Below are positions 35,805-45,793 of a stretch of DNA of 64,000 nt, one piece after another. The position numbers were made by a program, and so were the translations under genes. The notes under the pieces were generated by a model. That model did no database searches. It was not told the DNA's origin and was given only the letters and a program-made list of their open reading frames with translations. Source of the stretch: Verrucomicrobiota bacterium (GTDB lineage Bacteria > Verrucomicrobiota > Verrucomicrobiia > Chthoniobacterales > Terrimicrobiaceae); contig JAFKMU010000051.1 in NCBI GenBank assembly GCA_017305195.1, positions 1 to 64,000 on the forward strand, written 5' to 3'. Position 1 is the first letter of the stretch. Each line of letters starts with the position of its first letter.

Positions 35805-36428
35805 TCACTCGCCTGCCGGAGCAGGGTCACCCTTCACGACGTGCCGCCCTGCGGCAACGAAAAGATTACAGGCTTCGGAGCAAAGCAGCGGGACCTCCCT
35901 CTGGCCCGGAGTGTTCCTGGTGACGGATTCCAGCGGCGGTCCGTCGCAGGTCAGGCTCCATATCTTGCGGCGCAGGCAGGGCACGGCACCGCAGCACAGC
36001 CGGGAAACAACCGCGACCGCCTGCTCGCCATTCAGCTTCCGCACCACCGCGTACATGCCGCTCTGGCGCTCCAGCGTCACCCGCAACGGCGTGGCGGTCA
36101 GGTTCCCGGCCTGGTGCGCGACCATCATGCCGATGGCGGCGGGATAAAAAAAGTCGAGAGCGGTCAGCACCTCGCTGCTGTCTGCCAGCTGGAGACGCCA
36201 GCCATGCCGCAGGTTGGCCGCGGTTTTCAGAGCCCGGTAGCGCCCGCCATCATCGTACCTGGCAATCTCCAGCGCCTTCCAGGGGTCGGTCGATACTTCG
36301 AGATCATCCTTCCCGGCATCCTCCCGATGCGAGAGGGAAAAGTCCGGGGTGACCTGGATTTCGCCAAGGCGGAACGCGCCTTCCGCAAGCAGCGAGGCGA
36401 CATATTCGGCGCAGGAGGATGTCGGCAT
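35805..36428 (-). CDS. Putative Fe-S protein, resembles the C-terminal part of DR2241
   Basis: The protein is 207 residues. The C-terminal third has a cysteine pattern RLCCGAVPCLRRKIW, then SLTCDG and LLCSEACNLFVAAGR, which I associate with the 4Fe-4S domain of the CbiX-containing protein DR2241 of Deinococcus. The middle (WRLQLADSSEVLTALDFFYP, MMVAHQAGNLTATPLRVTLE) could be its stabilising domain. In DR2241 these domains follow a CbiX chelatase; here a CbiX gene is 21 kb away (13943). A link to siroheme or cobalamin is inference. The stop abuts the end of the sensor kinase gene, and atpC ends 97 bases upstream of its start. The family call is moderate. Confidence 0.55.
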   Translation of the reverse strand: MPTSSCAEYVASLLAEGAFRLGEIQVTPDFSLSHREDAGKDDLEVSTDPWKALEIARYDDGGRYRALKTAANLRHGWRLQLADSSEVLTALDFFYPAAIGMMVAHQAGNLTATPLRVTLERQSGMYAVVRKLNGEQAVAVVSRLCCGAVPCLRRKIWSLTCDGPPLESVTRNTPGQREVPLLCSEACNLFVAAGRHVVKGDPAPAGE

Positions 36429-36524
36429 GGCAAAATATCAATGTGAGTGAAACACAAAGGAAACGTCGCCCGGCCGATACCGGGTGCAATCTTCTTTTGC
36501 CAAGCCCCAGGCAGGAGCCGTCTG

Positions 36525-36935
36525 CTAGAGGGAACGACGGCGCTTGACGCGCAACTGGGCGACGGATTTCTGGAGGGTTGCCTGAAAGGCCGCGCTCTGT
36601 TCTTCGCTGAGCGACTCGTCCTTCATGGCCTCCTCGGCGCGGCGGATGGCTTCTTCGGCAGCGCTTTCGTCGATGTCCGACTCGCGAATCGCCATGTCGG
36701 TGAGGACGGCGACCATGTCATCAGCCACCTCGACAAATCCCTCGCCGACAGCGAGGCGAATCTCCTCGCCGCCCTTGATCACGCGCAACTCGCCCGGTTT
36801 CAATTGCGTGAGCAGCGGCACGTGCTGCGGCAGGATGCCGAACTCCCCCTCGACGCCGGGAATCACCACGGAATCCACATCGTCGGAGTAGGTTTTGGCC
36901 TCGGGCGTTACAATTTCAAGTCGGAGAGTAGACAT
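36525..36935 (-). CDS. atpC: ATP synthase epsilon subunit
   Basis: The ATG at 36935 gives 136 residues (MSTLRLEIVTPEAKTYSDDV), the normal length. The N-terminal beta sandwich holds VVIPGVEGEFGILPQHVPLL, LRVIKGG and VEVADDMVAVLTDMA; the C-terminal helices (RAEEAMKDESLSEEQSAAFQ) are kept, so inhibition of hydrolysis by the epsilon tail is possible. The 19 codons upstream in the open frame overlap the intergenic DNA after atpD and are not used. It is the last gene of the atp operon. No clear terminator hairpin was found in the 96 bases after it. Confidence 0.95.
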   Translation of the reverse strand: MSTLRLEIVTPEAKTYSDDVDSVVIPGVEGEFGILPQHVPLLTQLKPGELRVIKGGEEIRLAVGEGFVEVADDMVAVLTDMAIRESDIDESAAEEAIRRAEEAMKDESLSEEQSAAFQATLQKSVAQLRVKRRRSL

Positions 36936-37008
36936 AACTCGCGTTGGTTGGTCTGCGGTGATGAACGGGCGGCCTGAACGACCGCCCGGCACATCACTTC
37001 ATGGCCTT

Positions 37009-38424
<1,416 letters not shown>

Positions 38425-38434
38425 TTAGTGAAGT

Positions 38435-39304
38435 TTAGCCGACTGCAAGCTGCGCGGTGGCGATTTCGAGAATTTCCTTGGTAATGGCCGCCTGACGGGC
38501 CTTGTTGTATTCGAGAGTGAGATCCTTGACGATCTGCTTGGCGTTGTCGGTGGCGTTCTTCATCGCCACCATGCGGGCGCTGTGCTCGGAGGCGCGCGAT
38601 CCGAGGATCATCTGGTAGAGTTCGAAGTGGACGTAAAACGGCATGATGGCATCGAGCACGCTGTGCGCGTTGGGCTCAAAGTTCATACCGGCTCCGGAAG
38701 AAGTCTTTTCGCCCTCTTCCTCGGCCAGCCCCAGCTCCGCGAGACTCGTGATCGGGAGCAGCGGGAGGGCGGTCGGAAGCTGATTGAGCGTATTGACAAA
38801 TCTCGGGAAGAGCACCGTGACCTTGTCGACCTCGTGCGCCAGGAACTTGTCGATGGCGAACTGCGAGATGGCCTTTACCTCAAGGAAGCTGGGATGATCC
38901 TTGAGGGCAAAATCCGCGATCATCTTCCGCTTCGTGCGGGCGAGGAACTGGGTTCCCTTGCGTCCGATGGAGATGAACTGGGTCTTTTCCCTGTCATAGG
39001 CCGCGGCCTCGCGAAAAAGGTTGGTATTCAGGCCGCCGCACAGTCCTTTGTCCGTGCTGATGAGTATGACCAGCTCCTGCTTGATCTCATCACGGTTCTC
39101 CAGCAGCGGATGGATGTTCTCGTCCACGGTGTCACGCAGGGTGACCAGCACGCGGTTGAGCGTCACCGCGTAGGGACGCCCATGGAGGGCTGCTTCCTGC
39201 GCCTTGCGCATCTTGGAGGCAGCGACCATCTGCATCGCCTTGGTGATCTGGGCGGTGTTCTTGACCGACTTGATGCGTCGGCGGATGTCGCGGAGGCTCG
39301 CCAT
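38435..39304 (-). CDS. atpG: ATP synthase gamma subunit
   Basis: The rotor shaft subunit is 289 residues. It shows the family ends MASLRDIRRRIKSVKNTAQI with TKAMQMVAASKMRKAQ at the N-terminus and RMVAMKNATDNAKQIVKDLT with YNKARQAAITKEILEIATAQ at the C-terminus. STDKGLCGGLNTNLF marks the central Rossmann-like part. A short Gly/Ser/Glu-rich stretch near residue 200 (LAEEEGEKTSSGAG) is a variable insert. Its start follows the atpA stop by six bases, and atpD comes next. Confidence 0.97.
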   Translation of the reverse strand: MASLRDIRRRIKSVKNTAQITKAMQMVAASKMRKAQEAALHGRPYAVTLNRVLVTLRDTVDENIHPLLENRDEIKQELVILISTDKGLCGGLNTNLFREAAAYDREKTQFISIGRKGTQFLARTKRKMIADFALKDHPSFLEVKAISQFAIDKFLAHEVDKVTVLFPRFVNTLNQLPTALPLLPITSLAELGLAEEEGEKTSSGAGMNFEPNAHSVLDAIMPFYVHFELYQMILGSRASEHSARMVAMKNATDNAKQIVKDLTLEYNKARQAAITKEILEIATAQLAVG

Positions 39305-39310
39305 GGCGGA

Positions 39311-40846
39311 TTATTTGAAGATCACCTTGAACTCTTCGAGAGCCGCGGCGAGTTCCTTCTCGACCTCTTCGTCGATCTGCTTCTTGGCGAGGATCTTCGA
39401 GAGAGTCGACTCCTTGCGGGTGGAAAGAAACTCCTGAAGCTTGCCCTGGAATTCCTTGATGCGCTCGACCGGGATCGTGTCGAGGTAGCCCTTCTGCATC
39501 GACCAGAGGACTGCGGCCTGGAGCTGGACGTCCATCGGCTGGTACTGGGTCTGCTTGAAGAGCTCCACCACGCGCTGACCGCGCTCGAGAGTCGCCTTGG
39601 TGCGGGCGTCGAGATCGGAGCCGAACTGCGCGAAGGCCGCGAGTTCGCGATACTGGGCGAGGTCGCCCTTGATCTTGCCTGCAACCTGCTTCATTGCCTT
39701 GATCTGGGCGGCGGAACCCACGCGGGACACCGACAGACCGACCGAGATGGCCGGGCGGATGCCCTGGAAGAAAAGATCGGCCTCCAGGTAGATCTGTCCG
39801 TCGGTGATCGAAATCACGTTCGTCGCGATGTAGGCGGACACGTCGCCAGCCTGGGTCTCGATGATCGGGAAGGCCGTGAGCGAGCCATTGCCATAGCCTT
39901 CGGCAAGACGGGCGGAGCGCTCAAGCAGGCGGCTGTGGAGGTAGAACACGTCGCCGGGATACGCCTCGCGGCCTGACGGGCGCTTGAGAAGGAGCGAGAT
40001 CTGGCGATAGGCGTTGGCGTGCTTGGAAAGATCGTCAAACACGATGATCGCATCCTGGCCGTTCTGCATGAACCACTCACCGATGGAGGCGCCTGAGAAC
40101 GGGGCGATGTACTGGTTCGTCGCGCTGTCGGAGGCCGAGGCGGCCACGATCACGGTGTACTTCAGCGCGTCGTGCTCCTCGAGGGTGCCGATGACGCGGG
40201 CGATATTGGCGTTCTTCTGGCCGATCGCGACGTAGATCGAGTAAAGCGGACGGAAGTTCGGGTCGCCGCCGGCTTCACCGGCCTGGTTGATCTTGGCCTG
40301 GTTGAGGATGGTATCGAGAGCGATGGTTGTCTTGCCCGTCGCGCGGTCGCCAATGATGAGCTCACGCTGGCCGCGGCCCACCGGCACCATCGCGTCGATG
40401 GCCATGATGCCCGTCTGCACCGGCTGGTTCACGCTCTTGCGCTTGATGATGCCCGGGGCGATTTTCTCGACCGGATAGAATTCCTTGGCGTTTATCGGGC
40501 CCTTGCCGTCGAGCGGCTGGCCGAGGGAGTCCACCACGCGACCGAGGAGTTCCTTACCCACGGGGACCTGGAGGAGGCGGCCGGTCGTCTTGACTTCGTC
40601 GCCTTCGCTGATCTTGGTGTAGTCGCCGAGAATGATCGCGCCAACCTCGGTTTCCTCAAGGTTCAAGGCGAGACCGTAAAGACCGCCGGGAAACTCCAGC
40701 ATTTCATTGAGCATGGCGCCGCTCAGGCCTTCGATCTTGGCCACGCCGTCGCCGATCTCGCGGACGATGCCTACGTTCGTTTTGCTGGTGGAAGCGCTCT
40801 GGATGCCTTCGATTTTCGCTTCGAGTTCTTGCAGGATGTTGCTCAT
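39311..40846 (-). CDS. atpA: ATP synthase alpha subunit
   Basis: The non-catalytic nucleotide-binding subunit is 511 residues. The N-terminal [18 protein letters not shown] is the delta-contact helix region. The P-loop is [18 protein letters not shown], and the arginine-finger region is [31 protein letters not shown] and [20 protein letters not shown] (with R before E) are family marks. It lies between atpH (12-base gap) and atpG (6 bases). Full length, no unusual residues seen. Confidence 0.98.
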   Translation of the reverse strand: MSNILQELEAKIEGIQSASTSKTNVGIVREIGDGVAKIEGLSGAMLNEMLEFPGGLYGLALNLEETEVGAIILGDYTKISEGDEVKTTGRLLQVPVGKELLGRVVDSLGQPLDGKGPINAKEFYPVEKIAPGIIKRKSVNQPVQTGIMAIDAMVPVGRGQRELIIGDRATGKTTIALDTILNQAKINQAGEAGGDPNFRPLYSIYVAIGQKNANIARVIGTLEEHDALKYTVIVAASASDSATNQYIAPFSGASIGEWFMQNGQDAIIVFDDLSKHANAYRQISLLLKRPSGREAYPGDVFYLHSRLLERSARLAEGYGNGSLTAFPIIETQAGDVSAYIATNVISITDGQIYLEADLFFQGIRPAISVGLSVSRVGSAAQIKAMKQVAGKIKGDLAQYRELAAFAQFGSDLDARTKATLERGQRVVELFKQTQYQPMDVQLQAAVLWSMQKGYLDTIPVERIKEFQGKLQEFLSTRKESTLSKILAKKQIDEEVEKELAAALEEFKVIFK

Positions 40847-40858
40847 GGAGTGACCGAA

Positions 40859-41251
40859 TTAAAGTTGTTGAGAGAGGGTGTTGAGACGATTGCGAACGCT
40901 GCCGTCCCAAACGTCGCTGCCGACCTTGACGCGGATGCCCGCGAGGAGGTCGGGTTGCACGCGGAGTTCCGCGGTGATGTCGTTGCCGAAGCGGGTCTTG
41001 AGATCCGCAAGGATGCGGCTCGACTCGTCCTCGGACAATGCCAGGGCGCTTTCGATAACGGCATGGCGTTTGGCGAGTTCGAGGCGGACGAGGCGCGTGT
41101 ATTCCTTGAGGATTTCCAGGAAGCTGCGGGGCTTCTCCGTGACCAGACGGTCTGAGATGTCCTTGACCCGTGCAGTGTTCAAACGTCCGTCGACCAAGCT
41201 GAGACGGAACATTTCCCTGGCGGCGCGGCGAGCTTCCCGGCTGATTTTCAT
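40859..41251 (-). CDS. atpH: ATP synthase delta subunit, short form
   Basis: This delta (OSCP-like) subunit is only 130 residues, where most bacterial ones are about 175 to 185. The C-terminal half is normal (SEDESSRILADLKTRFGNDI, then LAGIRVKVGSDVWDGSVRNRL). The N-terminal six-helix domain that binds the alpha subunits is reduced: MKISREARRAAREMFRLSLV runs directly into ILKEYTRLVRLELAKRHAVI, so roughly 45 residues of helices are missing. The reading frame is clean and flanking genes are close (atpF stop 5 bases before its start), so this is a compact form and not an assembly error. I believe other Verrucomicrobiota share it. Confidence 0.9.
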   Translation of the reverse strand: MKISREARRAAREMFRLSLVDGRLNTARVKDISDRLVTEKPRSFLEILKEYTRLVRLELAKRHAVIESALALSEDESSRILADLKTRFGNDITAELRVQPDLLAGIRVKVGSDVWDGSVRNRLNTLSQQL

Positions 41252-41256
41252 GGCGA

Positions 41257-41766
41257 TTAGGCGGCGATCTCCTTCGAGGTTTCCTCGGTGAGGCGCTTCT
41301 GGTCTTCGGGAGTGAGCACCTTGCCCACGACCTTGGCCGTCGTATTGACCACGAGACCGACCATTTCGTGCTTCACTTCGGCGATCATTTTGTGGCGCTC
41401 CTGCTCGATGGACTGGTTGGCCTTCGTGATGATGTTCTCGGCATCGGAAATGGCCTTCTGGAGCTGTTTCTGGGAAATGGCATCGCTGCTGAGACGGGCC
41501 TCCTCGATCAGATGGGTGGCTTCGTCATTGGCCTTGCGGAGGATCTCCTGGTAGCGGAGTTCCGCCTCGGCGAGCTGCTTCTTGATGCGCTCGGCATTGT
41601 GCTGGCTCTCCTCAATGCGGCGGCGGCGCTCGTTCAGGACCTTCAGGATGGGTCCAAAGGCAAACTTGCTGAGGATGCCGTAGATGATGAGAAACAGGAT
41701 GACCTGGGCAAAGAACTTGGGCCAGGTCACGCCGAAATCGTGAAATAGTTTGGTAATGATGTCCAT
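41257..41766 (-). CDS. atpF: ATP synthase subunit b
   Basis: The peripheral stalk subunit is 169 residues. One N-terminal membrane helix (FGVTWPKFFAQVILFLIIYG) is followed by a long charged helix that forms the dimeric stalk (NERRRRIEESQHNAERIKKQ, ISDAENIITKANQSIEQERH). Only one b-type gene is present, so the stalk is a homodimer and not a b/b' pair. It is followed after five bases by the short delta subunit gene, with which it would interact at the top of F1. Confidence 0.95.
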   Translation of the reverse strand: MDIITKLFHDFGVTWPKFFAQVILFLIIYGILSKFAFGPILKVLNERRRRIEESQHNAERIKKQLAEAELRYQEILRKANDEATHLIEEARLSSDAISQKQLQKAISDAENIITKANQSIEQERHKMIAEVKHEMVGLVVNTTAKVVGKVLTPEDQKRLTEETSKEIAA

Positions 41767-41829
41767 GAAAACGCGAAAACGAAGTTCACGGCGCCGCCCG
41801 GTTCACGGACGGCGCCGTTGAAGCAATTC

Positions 41830-42075
41830 TTAGCGACCGCCGAAAGCCAGGATCAGGGCGTAAATGGCGATGGCTTCCGCCAGCGCCATGCCGAGAATGG
41901 CAACGGTGAGCACGCGTCCGAAGGCACCCGGGTTGCGACCGACGGCTTCAGCCGCCTTCGCGCCGACGAGACCGACGCCGATGCCGGCGCCAGCGCCCGC
42001 CATACCGAGGGTGAAGCTGCCGGTGAGGCCAGATGCAGCGGCTTCGGCCAGGATAGGAAGGATCATGCTTGTCAT
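41830..42075 (-). CDS. atpE: ATP synthase subunit c
   Basis: The ring subunit is 81 residues with two helices. The first has the glycine pattern AGAGAGIGVGLVGA, the loop is GRNPGAFG, and the second carries the ion-binding carboxylate Glu67 in ALAEAIAIYALIL. The sodium-type Gln/Ser/Thr ligand set is not seen, so proton use is likely. A short N-terminal extension (MTSMILPILAEAAASGLTGS) precedes helix 1. It lies between atpB (72-base gap) and atpF (63 bases), the usual place. Confidence 0.97.
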   Translation of the reverse strand: MTSMILPILAEAAASGLTGSFTLGMAGAGAGIGVGLVGAKAAEAVGRNPGAFGRVLTVAILGMALAEAIAIYALILAFGGR

Positions 42076-42147
42076 ACTTTGTTCTCTATTAGGTGGTTGT
42101 GTTTTCCTCGGTCGTCCGCGAACTTGTACGGTCCCGACCGGAAAGTG

Positions 42148-43014
42148 TTAGTGTTCCTCTTCTTCGTCGTGGGTGGTGGAGAGCTGGATGTAGACCGCGC
42201 AAAGCAGTGTGAACACCAGCGCCTGAAGAACTCCGACGAGCAACTCAAGGAAATAGAACGGAATCGGCACGAGGACGCTCATCCCGGCAGAAAGCCAGTC
42301 GGGCAGCCCCAAGTCCCGTCCCAGGTTGATCATCGAGCTCAGGAGGTTTTCGCCCGCGAAGACGTTACCATAGAGTCGCAGTGACAAGGAAACCGGACGG
42401 AAGAGGATGGAGATCACCTCGATGATACCGACAAAAAAGAAAATGGGAGCAAGCAACAGAGCCGCGATCCCTTTGAGACCGCCCTTGACCCCGAAGATAT
42501 GGGCCAGGAAGTTTTTCACGCCGACCTCGGAAAGGGTCCAGTAAATCCAGAAAAACATGAATACGGTCGCCATGCCGAGGGTCATGTTGAGATCCGCCGT
42601 GGTCGGGCGCAGGAGCGGCACTGTAATATCAAAACCATGGCCGCTGTGATCCGGGTGCCCCCAGCCGATGGAACCCACTCCGGGAAGGAGGCCGAACCAG
42701 TTGGCGATCAGGATGAAGATGAAAAGACTGGCGAGCAGGCTGAAAACCCGTCCAACCATGTGCTTGCCCACGATGCCCTCCAGCATGTCGTAGAGAAATT
42801 CCACCACCGCCTCGAAGAGGTTCTGCGTCGGGCCGGGCACGATCTGCATGTTGCGGGTCGCCTGGCGGGCCCAGAAAACGATGGCCGCCACCACGATAAA
42901 CGTGGCCAGGATGGAGTTGGTCAGCCACTCAAAATATCCGACGCCGAGTTCGGACTCGCTGAAGTTCGGAGCATTCAGCGTTAGCGAAGAGGCGATGATC
43001 AAATTCAATAGCAT
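42148..43014 (-). CDS. atpB: ATP synthase subunit a
   Basis: The proton-channel subunit is 288 residues with six hydrophobic helices. The essential arginine lies in RPVSLSLRLYGNVFAGENLL, and the last helices read GMSVLVPIPFYFLELLVGVL, QALVFTLLCAVYIQLS. The C-terminus is acidic and His-rich (TTHDEEEEH). It is the first gene of the operon; no atpI precedes it. A long stem-loop (43032-43083) sits 17 bases before its ATG and may affect expression. Confidence 0.97.
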   Translation of the reverse strand: MLLNLIIASSLTLNAPNFSESELGVGYFEWLTNSILATFIVVAAIVFWARQATRNMQIVPGPTQNLFEAVVEFLYDMLEGIVGKHMVGRVFSLLASLFIFILIANWFGLLPGVGSIGWGHPDHSGHGFDITVPLLRPTTADLNMTLGMATVFMFFWIYWTLSEVGVKNFLAHIFGVKGGLKGIAALLLAPIFFFVGIIEVISILFRPVSLSLRLYGNVFAGENLLSSMINLGRDLGLPDWLSAGMSVLVPIPFYFLELLVGVLQALVFTLLCAVYIQLSTTHDEEEEH

Positions 43015-43031
43015 GTGGGAGAAAGTGTTCG

Positions 43032-43083
43032 GCCCCGTGAGGAAACTGCGCGACAGAAATAGCGTGCAGCCTCCTCACGGGGC
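43032..43083. repeat. 12-bp perfect inverted repeat in the atp leader
   Basis: GCCCCGTGAGGA (43032-43043) and TCCTCACGGGGC (43072-43083) form a perfect 12-bp stem; CTGC/GCAG inside can extend it. It lies between the site-2 protease stop and the atpB ATG, with no T run, so it is not a plain terminator. It could be a regulatory leader hairpin, a protein site or a weak attenuator of the atp operon. Confidence 0.75.
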
Positions 43084-43144
43084 GGAAAGGTTTGTGGTAA
43101 ACAGGCGTTAGATGGCCTGCAAGCAAAAATCGGAAAAGAAAAGA

Positions 43145-44218
43145 TTAATGTCGTTTAGCAAGCCGGGCGAGCTCCTGCATCTGGTCGACACCGACCAGCC
43201 CGACCACCTGTCCCGAGCCATTGACGACCGGCAGGCATGGTTCCTGTGATTTTTGCATCATCTCCAGTACCTCGTCCATGGAGGTATTGGGCCGGATGGG
43301 CGGCACGTTGCGGCTGAGCGGATGAGCCAGCGCCTCCGGCGGGAGCTGCCGGATCCCTTGGACCAGTTCATCCCTCAAGGCCAGCCCGCGATAGAGCATG
43401 TCCTCATCGGCAAAGACAAAAACCTCCTGGTTACTGGTGATCAAGCGGGGAGTGAGCTCCCCCACCCGGATGTCATCGGGCAGCACCTCAAATCGCCCCA
43501 GCATGGCATCGGCCACGCGAACCGACTGGGCCGACTGCCTCAGGCGGGCAAAATTCAGTTCCTGCTGAGCGCCCATGAAAACAAACATGCCGATGACGAG
43601 GAGCATCGGCGAAGCCAGTTCGGTAAACGACGCCACCACGAACGCCACGGCAAGCACCTGCCCGATCCGGGCGGCGATCATCGTCGCCGTCGCATAAGGA
43701 AGCCGCGTCGCAAGAAGCGCGCGGACAACCCGCCCGCCGTCCATCGGGAAGGCGGGAATCATATTGAAGAGGACGAGAAAGACATTGATGCGCAATAGAC
43801 CCGACCAGAAATCCTCATCCATCCGGGGATCAAAAAGATCGGCGAATGTGTAGCCGCGCACCACAGCAATCCAAAGAAAGCCCGCGATGGCGACATTCAC
43901 AGCCGGCCCGGCCAGGGCGATGACGAGCTCATGCCACGGCGAGGTCGGCATTCTCTCAAGCCGGGCCACTCCGCCGATGAGATACAGCGTGATGTCAGGC
44001 GTCCGGATGCCATAGACCCTCGCCGCAAACGCATGGCCAAACTCGTGGAGAACAACACAAAGAAAAAGGGCCAGGAAGAAGAGCGTGCCAAACACGGCGG
44101 CTTCCAGCCCCCCATCGTGGGCGAAGAGCAAGGCAAACACACCGAGGATCAGCAAAAAGGTGACATGAATCCTCACCTCGATTCCCGCCACGGTGGCTAT
44201 GCGAAACGACCACTTCAC
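43145..44218 (-). CDS. Site-2 protease family membrane metalloprotease with CBS domain
   Basis: The protein is 357 residues. The zinc motif is HEFGH (His58, Glu59, His62) in a membrane helix, and the third ligand lies in FNMIPAFPMDGGRVVRALLA (NxxPxxPxDGG). Six or so helices fill residues 1-220. The C-terminus is a CBS module (PPIRPNTSMDEVLEMMQKSQ, PCLPVVNGSGQVVGLVGV). Such rhomboid-like S2P proteins cut membrane-bound regulators; CBS-bearing forms are thought to be nucleotide-sensitive. It stops 131 bases before the atpB start, on the same strand. The substrate is unknown. Confidence 0.9.
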   Translation of the reverse strand: MKWSFRIATVAGIEVRIHVTFLLILGVFALLFAHDGGLEAAVFGTLFFLALFLCVVLHEFGHAFAARVYGIRTPDITLYLIGGVARLERMPTSPWHELVIALAGPAVNVAIAGFLWIAVVRGYTFADLFDPRMDEDFWSGLLRINVFLVLFNMIPAFPMDGGRVVRALLATRLPYATATMIAARIGQVLAVAFVVASFTELASPMLLVIGMFVFMGAQQELNFARLRQSAQSVRVADAMLGRFEVLPDDIRVGELTPRLITSNQEVFVFADEDMLYRGLALRDELVQGIRQLPPEALAHPLSRNVPPIRPNTSMDEVLEMMQKSQEPCLPVVNGSGQVVGLVGVDQMQELARLAKRH

Positions 44219-44309
44219 GTGGGGAACCTTCGCCGATCAGTCTCGGCACTCAAGCCGAATTGCCACGGCTTCTCAGAAAAGCCGAGCCCGACAGGATTGC
44301 CCGCTTCGC

Positions 44310-44359
44310 TTGACGAAGGAGGCTTCGCGCATTATATAACCAACAAGTTAATTAACCAA
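44310..44359 (+). promoter_or_regulatory. Promoter and candidate ArsR operator
   Basis: TTGACG (44310-44315), a 17-base spacer and TATATA (44333-44338) form a strong sigma-70 promoter. Overlapping it, TAACCAA occurs at 44337-44343 and 44353-44359 around a TTAATTAA palindrome (44348-44355). This is a likely operator for the ArsR-family protein encoded just downstream. Confidence 0.7.
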
Positions 44360-44373
44360 AAGGTATTCCCATC

Positions 44374-44745
44374 ATGCCGGACACACTGAGTCAGACCTTT
44401 TCCGCACTGGCCGATCCCACCCGTCGCGCCATGCTCGCCCGCCTTTCCCGGGGCGAAGCGAGTATTTCGGACCTTGGAGAGCCCTTCCGGAAGCGGATGA
44501 GCCTCCCGGCCATCACGAAGCACGTGAAAGTCCTGGAGCGGGCCGGGTTGATCATCAAGGCCCGCCGCGCCCAGCAGCGCCCATGCAAGCTCAACCCGGA
44601 GGCGCTGAAAGACGTCGCAAACTGGATGGAGCAGTACCGCCAGTACTGGGAGGAGAGTTTTGACCGGCTGGATGCCTACCTGAAAACCGTCACCGCCGCA
44701 GCCAACGAACCAAAGAAAGGAGACCCCGATGAGCACGCCAAATAA
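44374..44745 (+). CDS. ArsR-family winged-helix repressor
   Basis: The protein is 123 residues. The winged helix runs from ALADPTRRAMLARLSRGEAS through ISDLGEPFRKRMSLPAITKH to VKVLERAGLIIKARRAQQRP. No cysteine pair for arsenic or zinc is present, so it belongs to the metal-independent group (SdpR-like) often found next to SRPBCC proteins. It probably represses its own operon through the TAACCAA sites at its promoter. Its end overlaps the start of the SRPBCC gene by 17 bases. Confidence 0.92.
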   Translation: MPDTLSQTFSALADPTRRAMLARLSRGEASISDLGEPFRKRMSLPAITKHVKVLERAGLIIKARRAQQRPCKLNPEALKDVANWMEQYRQYWEESFDRLDAYLKTVTAAANEPKKGDPDEHAK

Positions 44746-45685
44746 TCCCAATGAACTCAGGATCACCCGCGTCTACGATGCCCCGGTTCGCGCGGTCTGG
44801 GAGGCCTGGACCGATCCCGTGCAGGTCGCCCAATGGTGGGGGCCGCGAGGCTTTACCATCACGACACACAGCAAGGACCTCCGCCCCGGCGGCCATTGGA
44901 GCTACACGATGCACAGCCCCGACGGCACCAACTACGAAAACAAGACGCTCTATTACGAGGTCGAGGAGTGCGCCCGGCTGGTCTACGACCATGGCGGCAA
45001 CGACGACCGTCCGCCGCTATTTCGCGTCACCGTCCTTTTCAGCGAGACCGAGGGGAAAACCACCATGGACATGACCATGAGCCTCACCTCACCGGAAGCT
45101 GCCGCGGAAACCGCCCGATTCATCAAGAAGGCAGGCGGCAACGGAACCTGGGATCGCCTCGCCGAGTACATCGACAAGACGCAAACCGGGCGGGAGAGCT
45201 TCTTCATCACCCGGAGCTTTCCGGCCTCGATCGACGTTGTTTTCGCCATGTGGACCGAACCCGAGCATTTCTCGCAATGGCTTGCGCCCGCAGGATTCAC
45301 CATGGACTTCCTTTCCGCCGACATCCGGTCGGGAGGATCGACCTTTTACCGCATGCCGAATGGCGAGCTCACGATGTACGGGCGAGCGGAGTACCGACTG
45401 GTTGAGAAGCCTGACCGCATCGTCTACACCCAGCAGTTCTGCGATGAGCACGGAAACGTCTCCCGCCATCCCCTCGCCCCGGTCTGGCCCGAGACCATGC
45501 GCACCGAGGTGCTCCTTACCTCCGAAGGACCGAACGAAACCCGCGTCACCGTGCGCTGGGAGCCTTGCGGCGAGGTCAAACCCGAGGAAATGGAGCTCTT
45601 CAAGCAGGCTCGCGGCGGCATGACGCAGGGCTGGACCGGGTCCTTTGACAAGCTTGAGGCCAAACTGGCCGAGACCGGAAAGTAA
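44729..45685 (+). CDS. Double SRPBCC (AHSA1-like) domain protein
   Basis: The protein is 318 residues, a tandem of two AHSA1/START-like domains. The first (5-145) begins ITRVYDAPVRAVWEAWTDPV, then QVAQWWGPRGFTITTHS; the second (about 155-315) begins ITRSFPASIDVVFAMWTEPE, then HFSQWLAPAGFTM. Each forms a hydrophobic pocket; ligands of this group are unknown. The ArsR-SRPBCC pairing is common in bacteria, usually with one domain per protein, so this is a fused pair. Intact, overlapping the repressor gene. Confidence 0.9.
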   Translation: MSTPNNPNELRITRVYDAPVRAVWEAWTDPVQVAQWWGPRGFTITTHSKDLRPGGHWSYTMHSPDGTNYENKTLYYEVEECARLVYDHGGNDDRPPLFRVTVLFSETEGKTTMDMTMSLTSPEAAAETARFIKKAGGNGTWDRLAEYIDKTQTGRESFFITRSFPASIDVVFAMWTEPEHFSQWLAPAGFTMDFLSADIRSGGSTFYRMPNGELTMYGRAEYRLVEKPDRIVYTQQFCDEHGNVSRHPLAPVWPETMRTEVLLTSEGPNETRVTVRWEPCGEVKPEEMELFKQARGGMTQGWTGSFDKLEAKLAETGK

Positions 45686-45753
45686 ACGACCAGCATCCGA
45701 AATCTCCCCGAGAAAGTCGTACGGCAATTCCGCGCGCCTCCTCGCAAGCAGCT

Positions 45754-45783
45754 TTGACAGCGCGAGGGGTTCCCGGATATTCT
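45754..45783 (+). promoter_or_regulatory. Candidate serA promoter very close to the start codon
   Basis: TTGACA (45754-45759) and TATTCT (45778-45783; 18-base spacer, or ATATTC with 17) lie only ten bases before the serA ATG at 45794. Transcription would start three to six bases before the ATG, giving an almost leaderless mRNA. Confidence 0.55.
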
Positions 45784-45793
45784 GCAGGGCTCT

